Shown here in pieces: positions 17,567 to 26,051 of a DNA stretch of 61,565 nt (its first letter is position 1; every line of letters begins with the position of its first letter). The notes under the pieces were generated by a model. The model saw nothing but the letters and a program-made list of their open reading frames with translations. It had not been told where the DNA came from and searched no databases. The position numbers and the translations under genes are program-made. The DNA is taken from NCBI RefSeq assembly GCF_006539525.1, contig NZ_BJNE01000016.1, positions 1 through 61,565 of the forward strand, in the 5' to 3' direction. This stretch comes from Glutamicibacter nicotianae (GTDB lineage: Bacteria > Actinomycetota > Actinomycetes > Actinomycetales > Micrococcaceae).

Positions 17567-18172
17567 ATGAGCACCCCCATCAACGTCATGGACGCCGCGA
17601 CCCTGGAGAACCTGCTGGCCGCCGAGGATTCGGCCGTCGCAGTCCTGGATGTGCGCACCCCTGCGGAATTCGAATCCGTGCACATCCCCGGCTCGTACAA
17701 CCTGCCGCTGGACTTGGTAGCGGAACATGCCTACGACGTGACCCGCAAGCTGGCCAAGCAGATCGTGCTGGTCTGCCAGTCGGGCACCCGCGCCGGGCAG
17801 GCGCAGCAGAAGCTGGCCGACCTCCAGATCGAATCCGGCAGCGTGCTGGATGGCGGCATCTCCGCCTGGGAGAAGTCCGGCGGCGAGGTGGTGCGCAGCA
17901 CCCAGCGCTGGGCCATGGACCGCCAGGTTCGCATGACCGCAGGCTCGCTGGTGCTGCTGGGCTTCATCGGCTCCAAGCTGGCCAGCCCCAAGCTCGGCTA
18001 CCTGTCCGCGGGCATCGGAGCGGGCCTGGTCTACTCCGCGGCCAGCAACTCCTGCGCCATGGCCAGCGTGCTGTCCAAGATGCCGTGGAACAAGGCAAGC
18101 ACCAATGGCAAGGCCAACCCGCTGGCGCAGATCCCCAATGCCGGGCAGCAGCTGAACCCGCACGGCAAGTAG
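17567..18172 (+). CDS. rhodanese-DUF2892 sulfurtransferase (CstA-like)
   Basis: 201 residues from ATG 17567 with AAGGAAG upstream. The rhodanese domain (about 1-105) has its catalytic Cys in VLVCQSGTRAGQ. The C-terminal part (about 120-190) has two hydrophobic segments flanking a Cys in NSCAMASVLSKMPWN, matching DUF2892-type membrane tails. It would carry sulfane sulfur at the membrane, next to the sulfite/sulfur exporter encoded 9 bp downstream. The frame remains open far upstream, but that part overlaps the first gene and is not coding. Confidence 0.82.
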   Translation: MSTPINVMDAATLENLLAAEDSAVAVLDVRTPAEFESVHIPGSYNLPLDLVAEHAYDVTRKLAKQIVLVCQSGTRAGQAQQKLADLQIESGSVLDGGISAWEKSGGEVVRSTQRWAMDRQVRMTAGSLVLLGFIGSKLASPKLGYLSAGIGAGLVYSAASNSCAMASVLSKMPWNKASTNGKANPLAQIPNAGQQLNPHGK

Positions 18173-18181
18173 GCGCGGGCA

Positions 18182-19069
18182 GTGGAACCACTTTTGATTC
18201 TGGTCCTGGCCCTGTCAGTCGTCGTCGGCCTTGCCCTGGGCCTGCTCGGTGGCGGCGGTTCCATCCTGATGGTTCCACTGCTCACCTACGTGGCGGGGAT
18301 GGACGCCAAGCAGGCCATCACCACCTCGCTGTTCGTGGTGGGCGCGACCTCGCTGGCCAGCCTGCTGCCGCATGCGCGGGCCCGCAATGTCCGCTGGGCC
18401 GCAGGCCTGGTCTTCGCCGCTTCGAGCATGAGCGGCGCGCTGCTCGGCGGCCTGGCCAGCGCCGCCATTCCCGGTGGCGTTCTGATGGCGGCCTTCGCCA
18501 TCATCATGCTGGCCAGCGCCCGGAACATGATCCGCGGACGGAAGAAGGACAACGATGCCGCGGCCAAGGGGCGGTCGCTGCTGCTGTACATTCCCGTCGG
18601 ACTGGCAGTCGGCATGGTTACCGGATTGGTGGGGGCCGGCGGCGGATTCCTCATCGTTCCGGCCCTGGTGCTGCTGGCAGGGGTGCAGATGAAGCACGCG
18701 GTCGGCACGTCCTTGCTGGTCATCTCGCTGAATTCGGCCTCCGGAATGCTGGGGCACCTGAATTCCACTTCGGTCAACTGGCCGTTGGCGCTGTCCATTA
18801 CCGCGGCGGCGATCATCGGCTCGCTGGTCGGGGCACGGCTGACCGCCCGGGTCCCGGAGCAGAAGCTGCGCCGGGGATTCGGCTATTTCGTCCTGGCCAT
18901 GGGCATCTTCGTCCTGTCCCAGGAACTGCCGAATCCGGCAGGACTCGTCCTTGCCAGTGCCGCCACGGTCGTCGCCGTTGCCTGGGTGCTGTGCACCAAG
19001 GTCCCGGCGCTGGCCGTCATCTGCCCCTGGCGCAAAGCCCCCGCTGGCCCGGCCCCGACTGCGGGCTAG
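18182..19069 (+). CDS. sulfite/organosulfur exporter, TauE/SafE family
   Basis: 295 residues from GTG 18182. About eight membrane helices arranged as two repeats, each beginning with a glycine-rich helix: LALGLLGGGGSILMVPLL near residue 20 and GMVTGLVGAGGGFLIVPAL near 145. Predicted to export sulfite or related anions produced by persulfide oxidation. Third gene of the CstR operon. Confidence 0.85.
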   Translation: MEPLLILVLALSVVVGLALGLLGGGGSILMVPLLTYVAGMDAKQAITTSLFVVGATSLASLLPHARARNVRWAAGLVFAASSMSGALLGGLASAAIPGGVLMAAFAIIMLASARNMIRGRKKDNDAAAKGRSLLLYIPVGLAVGMVTGLVGAGGGFLIVPALVLLAGVQMKHAVGTSLLVISLNSASGMLGHLNSTSVNWPLALSITAAAIIGSLVGARLTARVPEQKLRRGFGYFVLAMGIFVLSQELPNPAGLVLASAATVVAVAWVLCTKVPALAVICPWRKAPAGPAPTAG

Positions 19070-19094
19070 CTCGCATCTACCCATAGGAATACCC

Positions 19095-19466
19095 ATGAAA
19101 CCGCTAGAATTGACCGAGACGAACTTCGCTGAAACCGTCAAGTCCTCCCAGATGCTGCTGGTCGACTTCTGGGCAGCCTGGTGCGGCCCGTGCCGCAACT
19201 TCGCGCCCGTCTTCGACACCGCGGCCGGCCTGCACGAGGACGTGGTCTTCGGCAAGGTCAACACCGAGACGCAGCAGGACTTGGCGGCCGCCGCCCAGAT
19301 CACTTCCATCCCGACGCTGATGGCATTCAAGGACGGCGTGCTGGTTTACTCCCAGCCCGGCGCACTGGATTCCCGAGGCCTGGAAGAATTGGTCGTCTCG
19401 CTGAAGAACCTGGACATGGACGCCGTGCACGCCGAACTGGCCGCCGCTCAGACGTCCGAGCCATAA
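19095..19466 (+). CDS. thioredoxin
   Basis: 123 residues from ATG 19095 (GGAAT upstream). Classic active site WCGPC at about residues 29-33 and cis-Pro in TSIPTLMAFKDG. Length is typical for thioredoxin plus a short Ala-rich C-terminal tail. In this operon it probably reduces persulfidated or disulfide-bonded intermediates of the rhodaneses. Confidence 0.88.
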   Translation: MKPLELTETNFAETVKSSQMLLVDFWAAWCGPCRNFAPVFDTAAGLHEDVVFGKVNTETQQDLAAAAQITSIPTLMAFKDGVLVYSQPGALDSRGLEELVVSLKNLDMDAVHAELAAAQTSEP

Positions 19467-19508
19467 CCCCGGGGTCCGCCCCACGGTCTTTTCGAAATGG
19501 AGCACATC

Positions 19509-19787
19509 ATGCGCAATGCGGATGAAGCCACACGCAAGCGAATCCTGAACCGCCTGAAGCGGGCCCGCGGCCAGCTAGATGCCGTCATCAACTCGGTGGA
19601 GGGCGACGGCAAATGCCGCGATGTGGTGACCCAGCTTTCCGCCGTATCCACCGCGCTGGACCGCGCAGGATTCGCCATCGTTTCCTCGGCCATGCAGCAC
19701 TGCCTGGTTGATCCGGAGCAGACCGCCGAAGCCGAAGACGGCTTGACCATCGAGGAGCTGGAAAAGCTCTTCCTTTCACTTTCATAG
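19509..19787 (+). CDS. CsoR/CstR family persulfide-sensing repressor
   Basis: 92 residues from ATG 19509, selected because GGAG lies 6 bases upstream; ATG 19497 lacks a site. The four-helix CsoR fold shows RILNRLKRARGQLDAVI at the start, one Cys in DGKCRDVVTQLS and one in MQHCLVD. The copper-ligand His of true CsoR, four residues before the second Cys, is Ala here. This leaves a dithiol pair as in CstR. Inferred to repress the operon through the palindrome at 16080 and to be released by per/polysulfides. Confidence 0.85.
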   Translation: MRNADEATRKRILNRLKRARGQLDAVINSVEGDGKCRDVVTQLSAVSTALDRAGFAIVSSAMQHCLVDPEQTAEAEDGLTIEELEKLFLSLS

Positions 19788-19822
19788 ATCTACGGCTATC
19801 ACGCCAGAAAAGGAGGCACCCG

Positions 19823-19984
19823 ATGTGCCGACAGGTTTCCTGCAAGAAATGCGGCAAGACCACATGGGCCGGTTGCGGCCAGCACGTTGATTCGGTCATG
19901 CGCGGCGTTCCCGCCCGCGACCGCTGCCAGGGCCACGAGAACGAGCAGAAAACCGGCTTCTTCAGCCGCCTGTTCGGCCGCTAG
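19823..19984 (+). CDS. 53-residue Cys-rich small protein, end of CstR operon
   Basis: ATG 19823 with an excellent AAGGAGG 6 bases upstream. Sequence elements: MCRQVSCKKCGKTTWAGCG, then VPARDRCQGH and a basic C-terminus FFSRLFGR. Five Cys and two His suggest a zinc-ribbon-like knuckle or a redox protein. I recall similar short proteins next to such operons in actinobacteria but cannot name a function. It is 35 bp after the CstR gene, so probably transcribed with it. Confidence 0.75.
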   Translation: MCRQVSCKKCGKTTWAGCGQHVDSVMRGVPARDRCQGHENEQKTGFFSRLFGR

Positions 19985-20053
19985 AACCTGCCTTCGCCCC
20001 CGCCCATCCACCACAGATGCCTGCGCGGGGGCCGCAGCAGCTCGCGTTGTTCA

Positions 20054-20083
20054 CACAATGGTTCCGATAAGCCAACCATTGTG
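20054..20083. promoter_or_regulatory. 10-10-10 inverted repeat upstream of ddh
   Basis: CACAATGGTT (20054-20063) and AACCATTGTG (20074-20083) are perfect inverted copies separated by 10 bp, so equivalent positions lie about two helical turns apart. It lies 196 bp upstream of the ddh start and about 70 bp after the previous stop codon. It looks like an operator for a dimeric or tetrameric regulator rather than a terminator, as there is no U-tract. The rest of 19985-20278 shows nothing else I can support. Confidence 0.5.
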
Positions 20084-20278
20084 GCAACGATGAGCCGTGG
20101 CAGTTGCCTGCCCGTTCAGGATACCCAGGCGACATAGTCAGCTCGCATTTACCCAGTGTCAGAGTTCTTTGGAATAATCCGAGGTAATGACCATGCGCGT
20201 GCTGCAGATCGGATGCTCCGCGGGTCAGCGAGGCATCCGGCACCGCGCTCCGGCTGACCCCAAAGGAATCCCATCATC

Positions 20279-21262
20279 ATGACCTCTAAAATCCGTATTG
20301 GCATTGCCGGCTACGGCAACCTCGGCCGCGGCGTGCAGGCCGCGATCGCGAAGAACCCGGACATGGAGCTGGTCGGCGTCTACACCCGACGCGACCCGCA
20401 GGACCTGCAGCTGGCCAGCCCGGCACCGCGTTTCGCCATCGCCGATCTTCAGCAGCACACCGGCCAGATCGACGTCCTCATCCTGTGCGGCGGCTCGAAG
20501 TCGGACCTGCCGGAGCAGGGCCCGAAGTACGCGGCGCTGTACAACACGGTGGACAGCTTCGACACCCACGCGCGCATACCCGAGTACTTCGAAACCGTGG
20601 ACGTCCCGGCCAAGGCCGCCGGCAAGACCGCGCTGATTTCCTCGGGCTGGGATCCGGGAATGTTCTCGATCAACCGCGTGTACGGCGAGACGCTGCTGCC
20701 CGACGGGGAGACCTACACCTTCTGGGGCCGCGGCCTGAGCCAGGGGCACTCGGATGCGGTGCGCCGCGTGCCGGGTGTCGCCGCCGGCGTGCAGTACACG
20801 ATGCCCAGCCAGGAAGCGATCGACCGCGTGCGGGCCGGCGAGCGCCCGGCCCTGGGCACCCGCGAAAAGCACCAGCGCGAATGCTTCGTGGTACTCGAGG
20901 ACGGCGCGGACGCCGAGGCGGTGCGCGAAGCGATCGTCACCATGGAGCACTACTTCGACCAGTACGACACCACGGTTGAATTCATCGACGAGCAGACCCT
21001 GGCGGCCGAGCATTCGGCGATGCCGCACGGCGGTTTCGTGATCCGCTCGGGCAACACCAGCGATGCGCAGAAGCAGGTCATCGAGTATTCCCTGGCGCTG
21101 GGCTCGAACCCCGAGTTCACTTCCAGCGTGCTGGTGGCCTACGCCCGCGCCGTGCACCGCATGAACCAGGCCGGGATCACCGGCGCACAGACTGTCTACG
21201 ATGTGGCCCCGGGGCTGCTCTCGCCGAAGTCGGCGGCGCAGCTGCGCGCGGAACTGCTCTAG
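20279..21262 (+). CDS. ddh: meso-diaminopimelate D-dehydrogenase
   Basis: 327 residues, the usual size. NADPH-binding Rossmann start IRIGIAGYGNLGRGVQAAI. Family landmarks are LCGGSKSDLPEQGP, the substrate-binding SSGWDPGMFSINR and WGRGLSQGHSDAVR. Catalyses the one-step reductive amination of L-2-amino-6-oxopimelate to meso-DAP for lysine and peptidoglycan synthesis. ATG 20279, stop shared by a CTAG overlap with the convergent gene. Monocistronic. Confidence 0.92.
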   Translation: MTSKIRIGIAGYGNLGRGVQAAIAKNPDMELVGVYTRRDPQDLQLASPAPRFAIADLQQHTGQIDVLILCGGSKSDLPEQGPKYAALYNTVDSFDTHARIPEYFETVDVPAKAAGKTALISSGWDPGMFSINRVYGETLLPDGETYTFWGRGLSQGHSDAVRRVPGVAAGVQYTMPSQEAIDRVRAGERPALGTREKHQRECFVVLEDGADAEAVREAIVTMEHYFDQYDTTVEFIDEQTLAAEHSAMPHGGFVIRSGNTSDAQKQVIEYSLALGSNPEFTSSVLVAYARAVHRMNQAGITGAQTVYDVAPGLLSPKSAAQLRAELL

Positions 21263-21711
21263 GAAGCGGCCAGCGGGTCCTTCTCCCAGGACTCCACCGG
21301 TCCCGGGACCTGCACGAACAGCGGATGCAGGGCCAGCTGGCCGGCTGGTTCCAGGCGGACGATGCGCGCAGGATCCCGGACGGTCAGCTTGCGCAGCAGG
21401 TGTTCGCGCTCGAAGCGCACCTGCCCGCCGGTGACCGGGATCTTCTGCAGCTGCGCGGGGGCTGCCGGATGCAGGATCTTGGCGGCGTCGAAGCGATAGC
21501 CCCGGGCATCGGCCTCGTCTAGCAAGCCCTGCAGGTAGCCGCCCAGATGCACCAGCGGAGCGGGCTGCGCCTTGAACCGCAGCAGCTGCGGGTGCTCCGT
21601 GTACCCCTTGGTCTGGCCCGCCAGCGCCTTCTGCGCCAGCAGGGTTTCACGCCAGCAGGCGACGAGCCCTTTGGCGTCGAGCAGTGAGGGGTGCAGGGAC
21701 CAGAGGCGCAT
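21259..21711 (-). CDS. pyrimidine dimer DNA glycosylase/endonuclease V family protein
   Basis: 150 residues. Begins MRLWSLHPSLLDAKGLVACWRE, the characteristic start of the endonuclease V-type DUF/PF03013 family, with YTEHPQLLRF about 40 residues in and FEREHLLRKL near residue 100. Probably a small DNA repair glycosylase, though many members are untested. Convergent with ddh (4-bp overlap); it lies 22 bp beyond the DUF779 gene stop and may be the last gene of the ald-adh operon. Confidence 0.75.
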   Translation of the reverse strand: MRLWSLHPSLLDAKGLVACWRETLLAQKALAGQTKGYTEHPQLLRFKAQPAPLVHLGGYLQGLLDEADARGYRFDAAKILHPAAPAQLQKIPVTGGQVRFEREHLLRKLTVRDPARIVRLEPAGQLALHPLFVQVPGPVESWEKDPLAAS

Positions 21712-21732
21712 AGGCCCAGACTAGTGCCAGTG

Positions 21733-22146
21733 CTAGCCGGCAGGGAATTCGATGATCTCGCTGCGGATCAAGAAGCGCTTGCCTTCCGGCGCCTCCACGG
21801 AGAAGCCGGAGCCCCGGCCGTTGACCACGTCGACGGTCAGCTTGGTGTGCTTCCAGTATTCGAACTGCTCCTTGGACATCCAGAAGTCGATCTCGCCCAA
21901 AGCGGTGCCCTCGGCATCGTCCAGGGAGAGCACCCCGAGCAGGATGTCCGATCCGCCGGTGCGGAATTCGCCGGCCGGATAGCACATCGGCGAGGACCCG
22001 TCGCAGCAGCCGCCGGACTGGTGGAACATCAGCGGGCCATGGATCCCCCACAGCTTGCGCAGCAGCTGAAGGGCGTCGGAGGTGAAAGCCACCCGGGAGA
22101 AATCCTCTCCCTCGATGGCGGCGCGCGTTTCGGTGACGGTGCTCAT
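21733..22146 (-). CDS. DUF779 domain protein of the aldehyde dehydrogenase operon
   Basis: 137 residues from ATG (complement of 22144-22146), with AGGAG 8 bases upstream. Conserved Cys pair and pattern FHQSGGCCDGSSPMCYPAGEF (core GGCCDG...MC) and the later FWMSKEQFEYW typify DUF779, a family regularly encoded beside acetaldehyde dehydrogenases of the ExaC/Adh type. Function unknown; possibly a metal-binding accessory factor. Confidence 0.85.
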   Translation of the reverse strand: MSTVTETRAAIEGEDFSRVAFTSDALQLLRKLWGIHGPLMFHQSGGCCDGSSPMCYPAGEFRTGGSDILLGVLSLDDAEGTALGEIDFWMSKEQFEYWKHTKLTVDVVNGRGSGFSVEAPEGKRFLIRSEIIEFPAG

Positions 22147-22217
22147 GGCCTGCTCCTGTTCATGGTGGGCCGCTGCGCGCGGCCCGGCCGGAAGCTCCCG
22201 CCGGGCCGCGCACCGGG

Positions 22218-23243
22218 CTATGCAGTGTAGTCGATGACGACGCGCCCGTCGATCTTGGCGTGGCGCATCTCGTCGAATACGGCGTTGATGTCCTCCAGCG
22301 GACGGGTGTGGAAGGTCGGCTTGATCTTGCCGGCCGCATAGAAGTCCAGTGCCTCGATCATGTCCTGGCGGGTGCCGACGATCGAGCCGCGGATGGTCAG
22401 GCCCTTGAGCACGATGTCGAAGATCGGTGCCGGGAAGTCGCCGGCGGGAAGGCCGTTGAACACGATCGTTCCCCCGCGCCGGGTCATGCCAATGGCCTGC
22501 CCGAATGCTGCCGGGTGCACCGCTGTGACCAGCACCCCGTGGGTCCCGCCGATCTTCTCCTGGATCACCGCGGCAGGGTCCTGCGCGAACGCGTTCACCG
22601 TCAGCTCCGCCCCGTGCTTGGTGGCCAGCGCGAGCTTGTCGTCGGCCACGTCGATCGCGACCACGCGCATGCCCATGGCCACCGCATACTGCACCGCGAT
22701 GTGCCCCAGCCCGCCGATGCCGGAGATCGCGACCCACTGGCCCGGGCGCACCCCGGTCATCTTCAACCCCTTGTAGACGGTCACCCCCGCGCAGAGCACC
22801 GGGGCGATCTCGTGCGGGTCGGAGCCCTCGGGAATGCGGGCGGCGAATTTCGCGTCCACCAGCATGTACTGGCCGAAGGAGCCGTCCATCGAGTAGCCGC
22901 CGTTGGACTGGGATTCGCACAGCGTCTCCCAGCCGGTGCGGCAGTATTCGCAGCTGCCGCAGGCGCTGGCCAGCCAGGCGTTGCCGACCACATCGCCCTC
23001 TTCGACCTCGGTGACGCCCTCGCCGACGGCGACGACGGTGCCCACGCCCTCGTGCCCGGGGATCAGCGGAAGCTTCGGCTTGACCGGCCAGTCGCCCTCT
23101 GCGGCGTGCAGGTCGGTGTGGCAGACGCCGGAGGCGATGAGCTTGACCAGGGCCTGGCCCGGTCCGGGCTGCGGGATCGGGGTATCCCCGACCGTCAGTT
23201 CATCGCTGAAGTTCTCGACTATTGCGGCTTTCATGGTACTCAT
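22218..23243 (-). CDS. adhP: zinc-dependent alcohol dehydrogenase
   Basis: 341 residues from ATG at 23243 (AAGGA upstream). Catalytic zinc residues in GVCHTDLH and PGHEGVG; structural zinc Cys cluster CGSCEYCRTGWETLC; Rossmann motif GIGGLGHIAVQYA. Matches the AdhP type of NAD-dependent MDR dehydrogenases. Converts ethanol or another primary alcohol to the aldehyde that the gene upstream (23409) oxidises. Lies between ald and the DUF779 gene on the same strand. Confidence 0.9.
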   Translation of the reverse strand: MSTMKAAIVENFSDELTVGDTPIPQPGPGQALVKLIASGVCHTDLHAAEGDWPVKPKLPLIPGHEGVGTVVAVGEGVTEVEEGDVVGNAWLASACGSCEYCRTGWETLCESQSNGGYSMDGSFGQYMLVDAKFAARIPEGSDPHEIAPVLCAGVTVYKGLKMTGVRPGQWVAISGIGGLGHIAVQYAVAMGMRVVAIDVADDKLALATKHGAELTVNAFAQDPAAVIQEKIGGTHGVLVTAVHPAAFGQAIGMTRRGGTIVFNGLPAGDFPAPIFDIVLKGLTIRGSIVGTRQDMIEALDFYAAGKIKPTFHTRPLEDINAVFDEMRHAKIDGRVVIDYTA

Positions 23244-23408
23244 GTACGTTGTCCTTTGCATGGCTTCAAAGGCGCGCGACACCCTTGCGGGTCCGGGAAA
23301 TGAGGCCAATCGTGCCCCGGACGCGGTCCTGGGCGGACCGCGCGCCTTTGAAGTTCGTGGGATGGATTTCCGAACCGGGCGGTTCGGGTGGAATGGTGCT
23401 TCCCCGGC

Positions 23409-24932
23409 TTAGAAGAAGCCGAGCTTGTCCTCCGAGTAGGAGACCAGCAGGTTCTTGGTTTGCTGGTAGTGGTCCAGCATCATCAGGTGGTTTTCCCGTC
23501 CGATGCCCGAGGACTTGTATCCTCCGAAGGCGGAGTGCGCCGGGTAGGCGTGGTACTGGTTGACCCACACGCGGCCTGCCTGGATGGCTCGGCCGGCGCG
23601 GTAGGCCACGTTGCCGTTGCGGCTCCACACGCCCGATCCCAGGCCGTACAGCGTGTCATTGGCGATGGAGATCGCGTCGTCGTAGTCCTTGAACTTGGTC
23701 ACCGCGACCACCGGCCCGAAAATCTCCTCCTGGAAGATGCGCATGTCGTTGGTGCCTTCGAAGATGGTCGGCTGCACATAGTAGCCGCCCGAGAGTTCCC
23801 CGCCCAGATCCGCGCGCCCGCCGCCGAGCAGCACCTTGGCCCCCTCGGACTTGCCGATGTCCATGTAGGAGAGGATCTTCTCCAGCTGGTCGTTGGATGC
23901 CTGGGCACCCATCATGGTGCCGGTGTCCAGCGGGTTGCCCTGCTTGATGGCCTTGGTGCGGGCCACGACGTCCCCCATGAAGCGGTCGTAGATGCTTTCC
24001 TGGACCAGCGCACGCGATGGGCAGGTGCACACTTCGCCCTGGTTCAGCGCGAACAGGGTGAATCCTTCCTGCGCCTTGTCGTAGAAGGCGTCGTCCTTGG
24101 CGGCGATGTCCTCGAAGAAGATGTTCGGGGACTTGCCGCCCAGTTCCAGGGTGACCGGGATCAGGTTTTCCGAGGCGTACTGCATGATCAGCCGGCCGGT
24201 GGTGGTTTCGCCGGTGAAGGCGATCTTGCGGATGCGCTTGTTGGAGGCCAGCGGCTTGCCGCATTCCACGCCGAAGCCGTTGATGACGTTCAGCACGCCG
24301 GCCGGCAGCAGGTCGCCGATCAGTTCCATCAGCACCAGGATGCTGGCCGGGGTCTGCTCGGCTGGCTTGAGCACGATCGCGTTGCCGGCGGCCAGGGCCG
24401 GTGCGAGCTTCCAGACTGCCATGAGCAGCGGGAAGTTCCACGGTATGATCTGCCCGACCACGCCCAGCGGCTCGTGGAAGTGGTAGGCGGTGGTGTTGTC
24501 GTCAAGCTGGGAGAGGCTGCCTTCCTGGGCGCGGATGGCGCCGGCGAAGTAGCGGAAGTGGTCGACCGCCAGCGGCAGGTCGGCGTTCAGGCACTCGCGG
24601 ATCGCCTTGCCGTTATCCCAGGTTTCGGCGACGGCAAGCTTTTCGAGGTTCTCCTCGATGCGGTCGGCGATCTTGTTCAGGATGACTGCGCGTTCTGCCG
24701 GGCTGGTCTTGCCCCAGGCCGGTGCCGCCGCATGCGCCGCGTCCAGCGCGACTTCGACATCTTCTGCGGTGGATCGGGCCACCTCGCAGAAGACCTTGCC
24801 GGTGACCGGGGTGATGTTCTCGAAGTACATGCCCTTGATCGGGGCCACCCATTCGCCGCCGATGTAGTTCTCGTAGCGTGGCTTGAAATCTACCAGCGCC
24901 CCATCGGTATTCGGATTTGCGTAAACCGCCAT
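23409..24932 (-). CDS. NAD-dependent aldehyde dehydrogenase (acetaldehyde type)
   Basis: 507 residues. Catalytic Cys in [15 protein letters not shown] (near residue 302), general base Glu in [11 protein letters not shown] (near 266), NAD site FTGETTTGR. The [10 protein letters not shown] variant is characteristic of the ExaC/AldB acetaldehyde dehydrogenase group found with DUF779. First gene of the ald-adh-DUF779 unit; a CRP/GlxR-like palindrome lies about 60 bp upstream. Confidence 0.9.
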   Translation of the reverse strand: MAVYANPNTDGALVDFKPRYENYIGGEWVAPIKGMYFENITPVTGKVFCEVARSTAEDVEVALDAAHAAAPAWGKTSPAERAVILNKIADRIEENLEKLAVAETWDNGKAIRECLNADLPLAVDHFRYFAGAIRAQEGSLSQLDDNTTAYHFHEPLGVVGQIIPWNFPLLMAVWKLAPALAAGNAIVLKPAEQTPASILVLMELIGDLLPAGVLNVINGFGVECGKPLASNKRIRKIAFTGETTTGRLIMQYASENLIPVTLELGGKSPNIFFEDIAAKDDAFYDKAQEGFTLFALNQGEVCTCPSRALVQESIYDRFMGDVVARTKAIKQGNPLDTGTMMGAQASNDQLEKILSYMDIGKSEGAKVLLGGGRADLGGELSGGYYVQPTIFEGTNDMRIFQEEIFGPVVAVTKFKDYDDAISIANDTLYGLGSGVWSRNGNVAYRAGRAIQAGRVWVNQYHAYPAHSAFGGYKSSGIGRENHLMMLDHYQQTKNLLVSYSEDKLGFF

Positions 24933-24992
24933 TGCTCCACGTCTCCTTCATCGGATGTCCTGGCCGCGATTGCCTCATCGCGGAACCTTGAA

Positions 24993-25008
24993 TGTGACTC
25001 TAGTCACC
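24993..25008. promoter_or_regulatory. CRP/GlxR-like binding site upstream of ald
   Basis: TGTGACTCTAGTCACC matches the cAMP-receptor/GlxR consensus TGTGANNTNNNTCACA at all positions except the last base. Its core GTGACT-CT-AGTCAC is perfectly symmetric. It is 61-76 bp upstream of the aldehyde dehydrogenase start codon, a plausible place for activation or carbon-source control. Confidence 0.65.
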
Positions 25009-25055
25009 CAAAGGTTGCAGGAAGGTTGCAGCGTTCCGGGCCGGCGGAACGGGCC

Positions 25056-25967
25056 TCAGCCGGGCTGGCGAGCCGGCGCTGCCGGCTGCAGTTCGCGCTC
25101 GGCGCCAGCCGGGTCGCGCCGCCCGGTCCGCGCCGCTCCGATGCCTGCGGCGATCACCAGCACAAGCCCGGCGAGTGCCGCAATGCTTGGCACCTGGTGC
25201 AGGAAGACCACACCGACGGTGGCGGCGATTGCCGGTTCCAGGCACATCAGGGTGCCGAAAGCCGAGGCGGCCAGGCGGCGCAGGGCCAGCAGCTCCAGGC
25301 AGAAGGGCACGACGGGAAGCAGCAGGGCCAAGCCCAGGCCGATGGCCAGCACCGGCAGGTCCAGCCGCCCCGCTACCCCTGGGCCAACCACCAGGGTGGC
25401 GGCCAGGGCCGCGGCTGGCATCGATACCGACAGGGCCCCGACCCCGTCCACCGCATCTCCGGCGCGCTGGGTCAGCAGCACATATGCCGCCCAGCAGACG
25501 GCCCCGCCCAGGGCATAGAGCACGCCGACCAGGTCGGCCGATCCGCTCCAGGGTTCGGTCAGGCCCAGCACCCCGGCCGCCGCGGCCAAGGCCCACCAGC
25601 GCCCGGCACCCCTCCCCTGGACCAGCGCCACGGCCAGCGGCCCGGTGAATTCCAGGGCGCTGGCGGTGCCCAGCGGGATCGTCTCGACGGCACGCATGAA
25701 GGAGAGCGTCATGCCTGCGGTAGCCAGCCCCAGCAGCGCGCACATCACCAGCGTGGAGCGGCTGAAGCGCAGCCGCCAGGGCCGGGCGAAGGCCACGAGG
25801 ATCACCGCGGCCCAGGCCAGCCGCAGCCATGCCACGCCGTCGGAGCCCAGAGTTGCGGCCAGGCCGATGGAGGCAGCCAGCCCGAGCTGGACGCAGCTCA
25901 TCGAGGCCACGGCCATCAGCGATCCGGCACCAGCTGAATTCACGGCGCGCACAGGGGTTGAAGTCAT
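25056..25967 (-). CDS. EamA/RhaT family exporter (DMT superfamily)
   Basis: 303 residues from ATG at 25967; the open frame extends to 26030 but would run into the divergent regulator's promoter. About ten membrane helices in two EamA repeats, the second beginning near VGVLYALGGAVCWAAYVLL. TAGMTLSFMRAVETIPLGTASALEF is the typical repeat boundary. Similar to threonine/homoserine exporter RhtA. Divergent from a LysR gene that probably controls it. Confidence 0.82.
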   Translation of the reverse strand: MTSTPVRAVNSAGAGSLMAVASMSCVQLGLAASIGLAATLGSDGVAWLRLAWAAVILVAFARPWRLRFSRSTLVMCALLGLATAGMTLSFMRAVETIPLGTASALEFTGPLAVALVQGRGAGRWWALAAAAGVLGLTEPWSGSADLVGVLYALGGAVCWAAYVLLTQRAGDAVDGVGALSVSMPAAALAATLVVGPGVAGRLDLPVLAIGLGLALLLPVVPFCLELLALRRLAASAFGTLMCLEPAIAATVGVVFLHQVPSIAALAGLVLVIAAGIGAARTGRRDPAGAERELQPAAPARQPG

Positions 25968-26051
25968 GGATCCAGTAGAGACCACCCAGGCCATCCATGT
26001 CCACGCGAGAATTATCGACATATCGTTCAAGATTCATGGACAATGTTCTCC

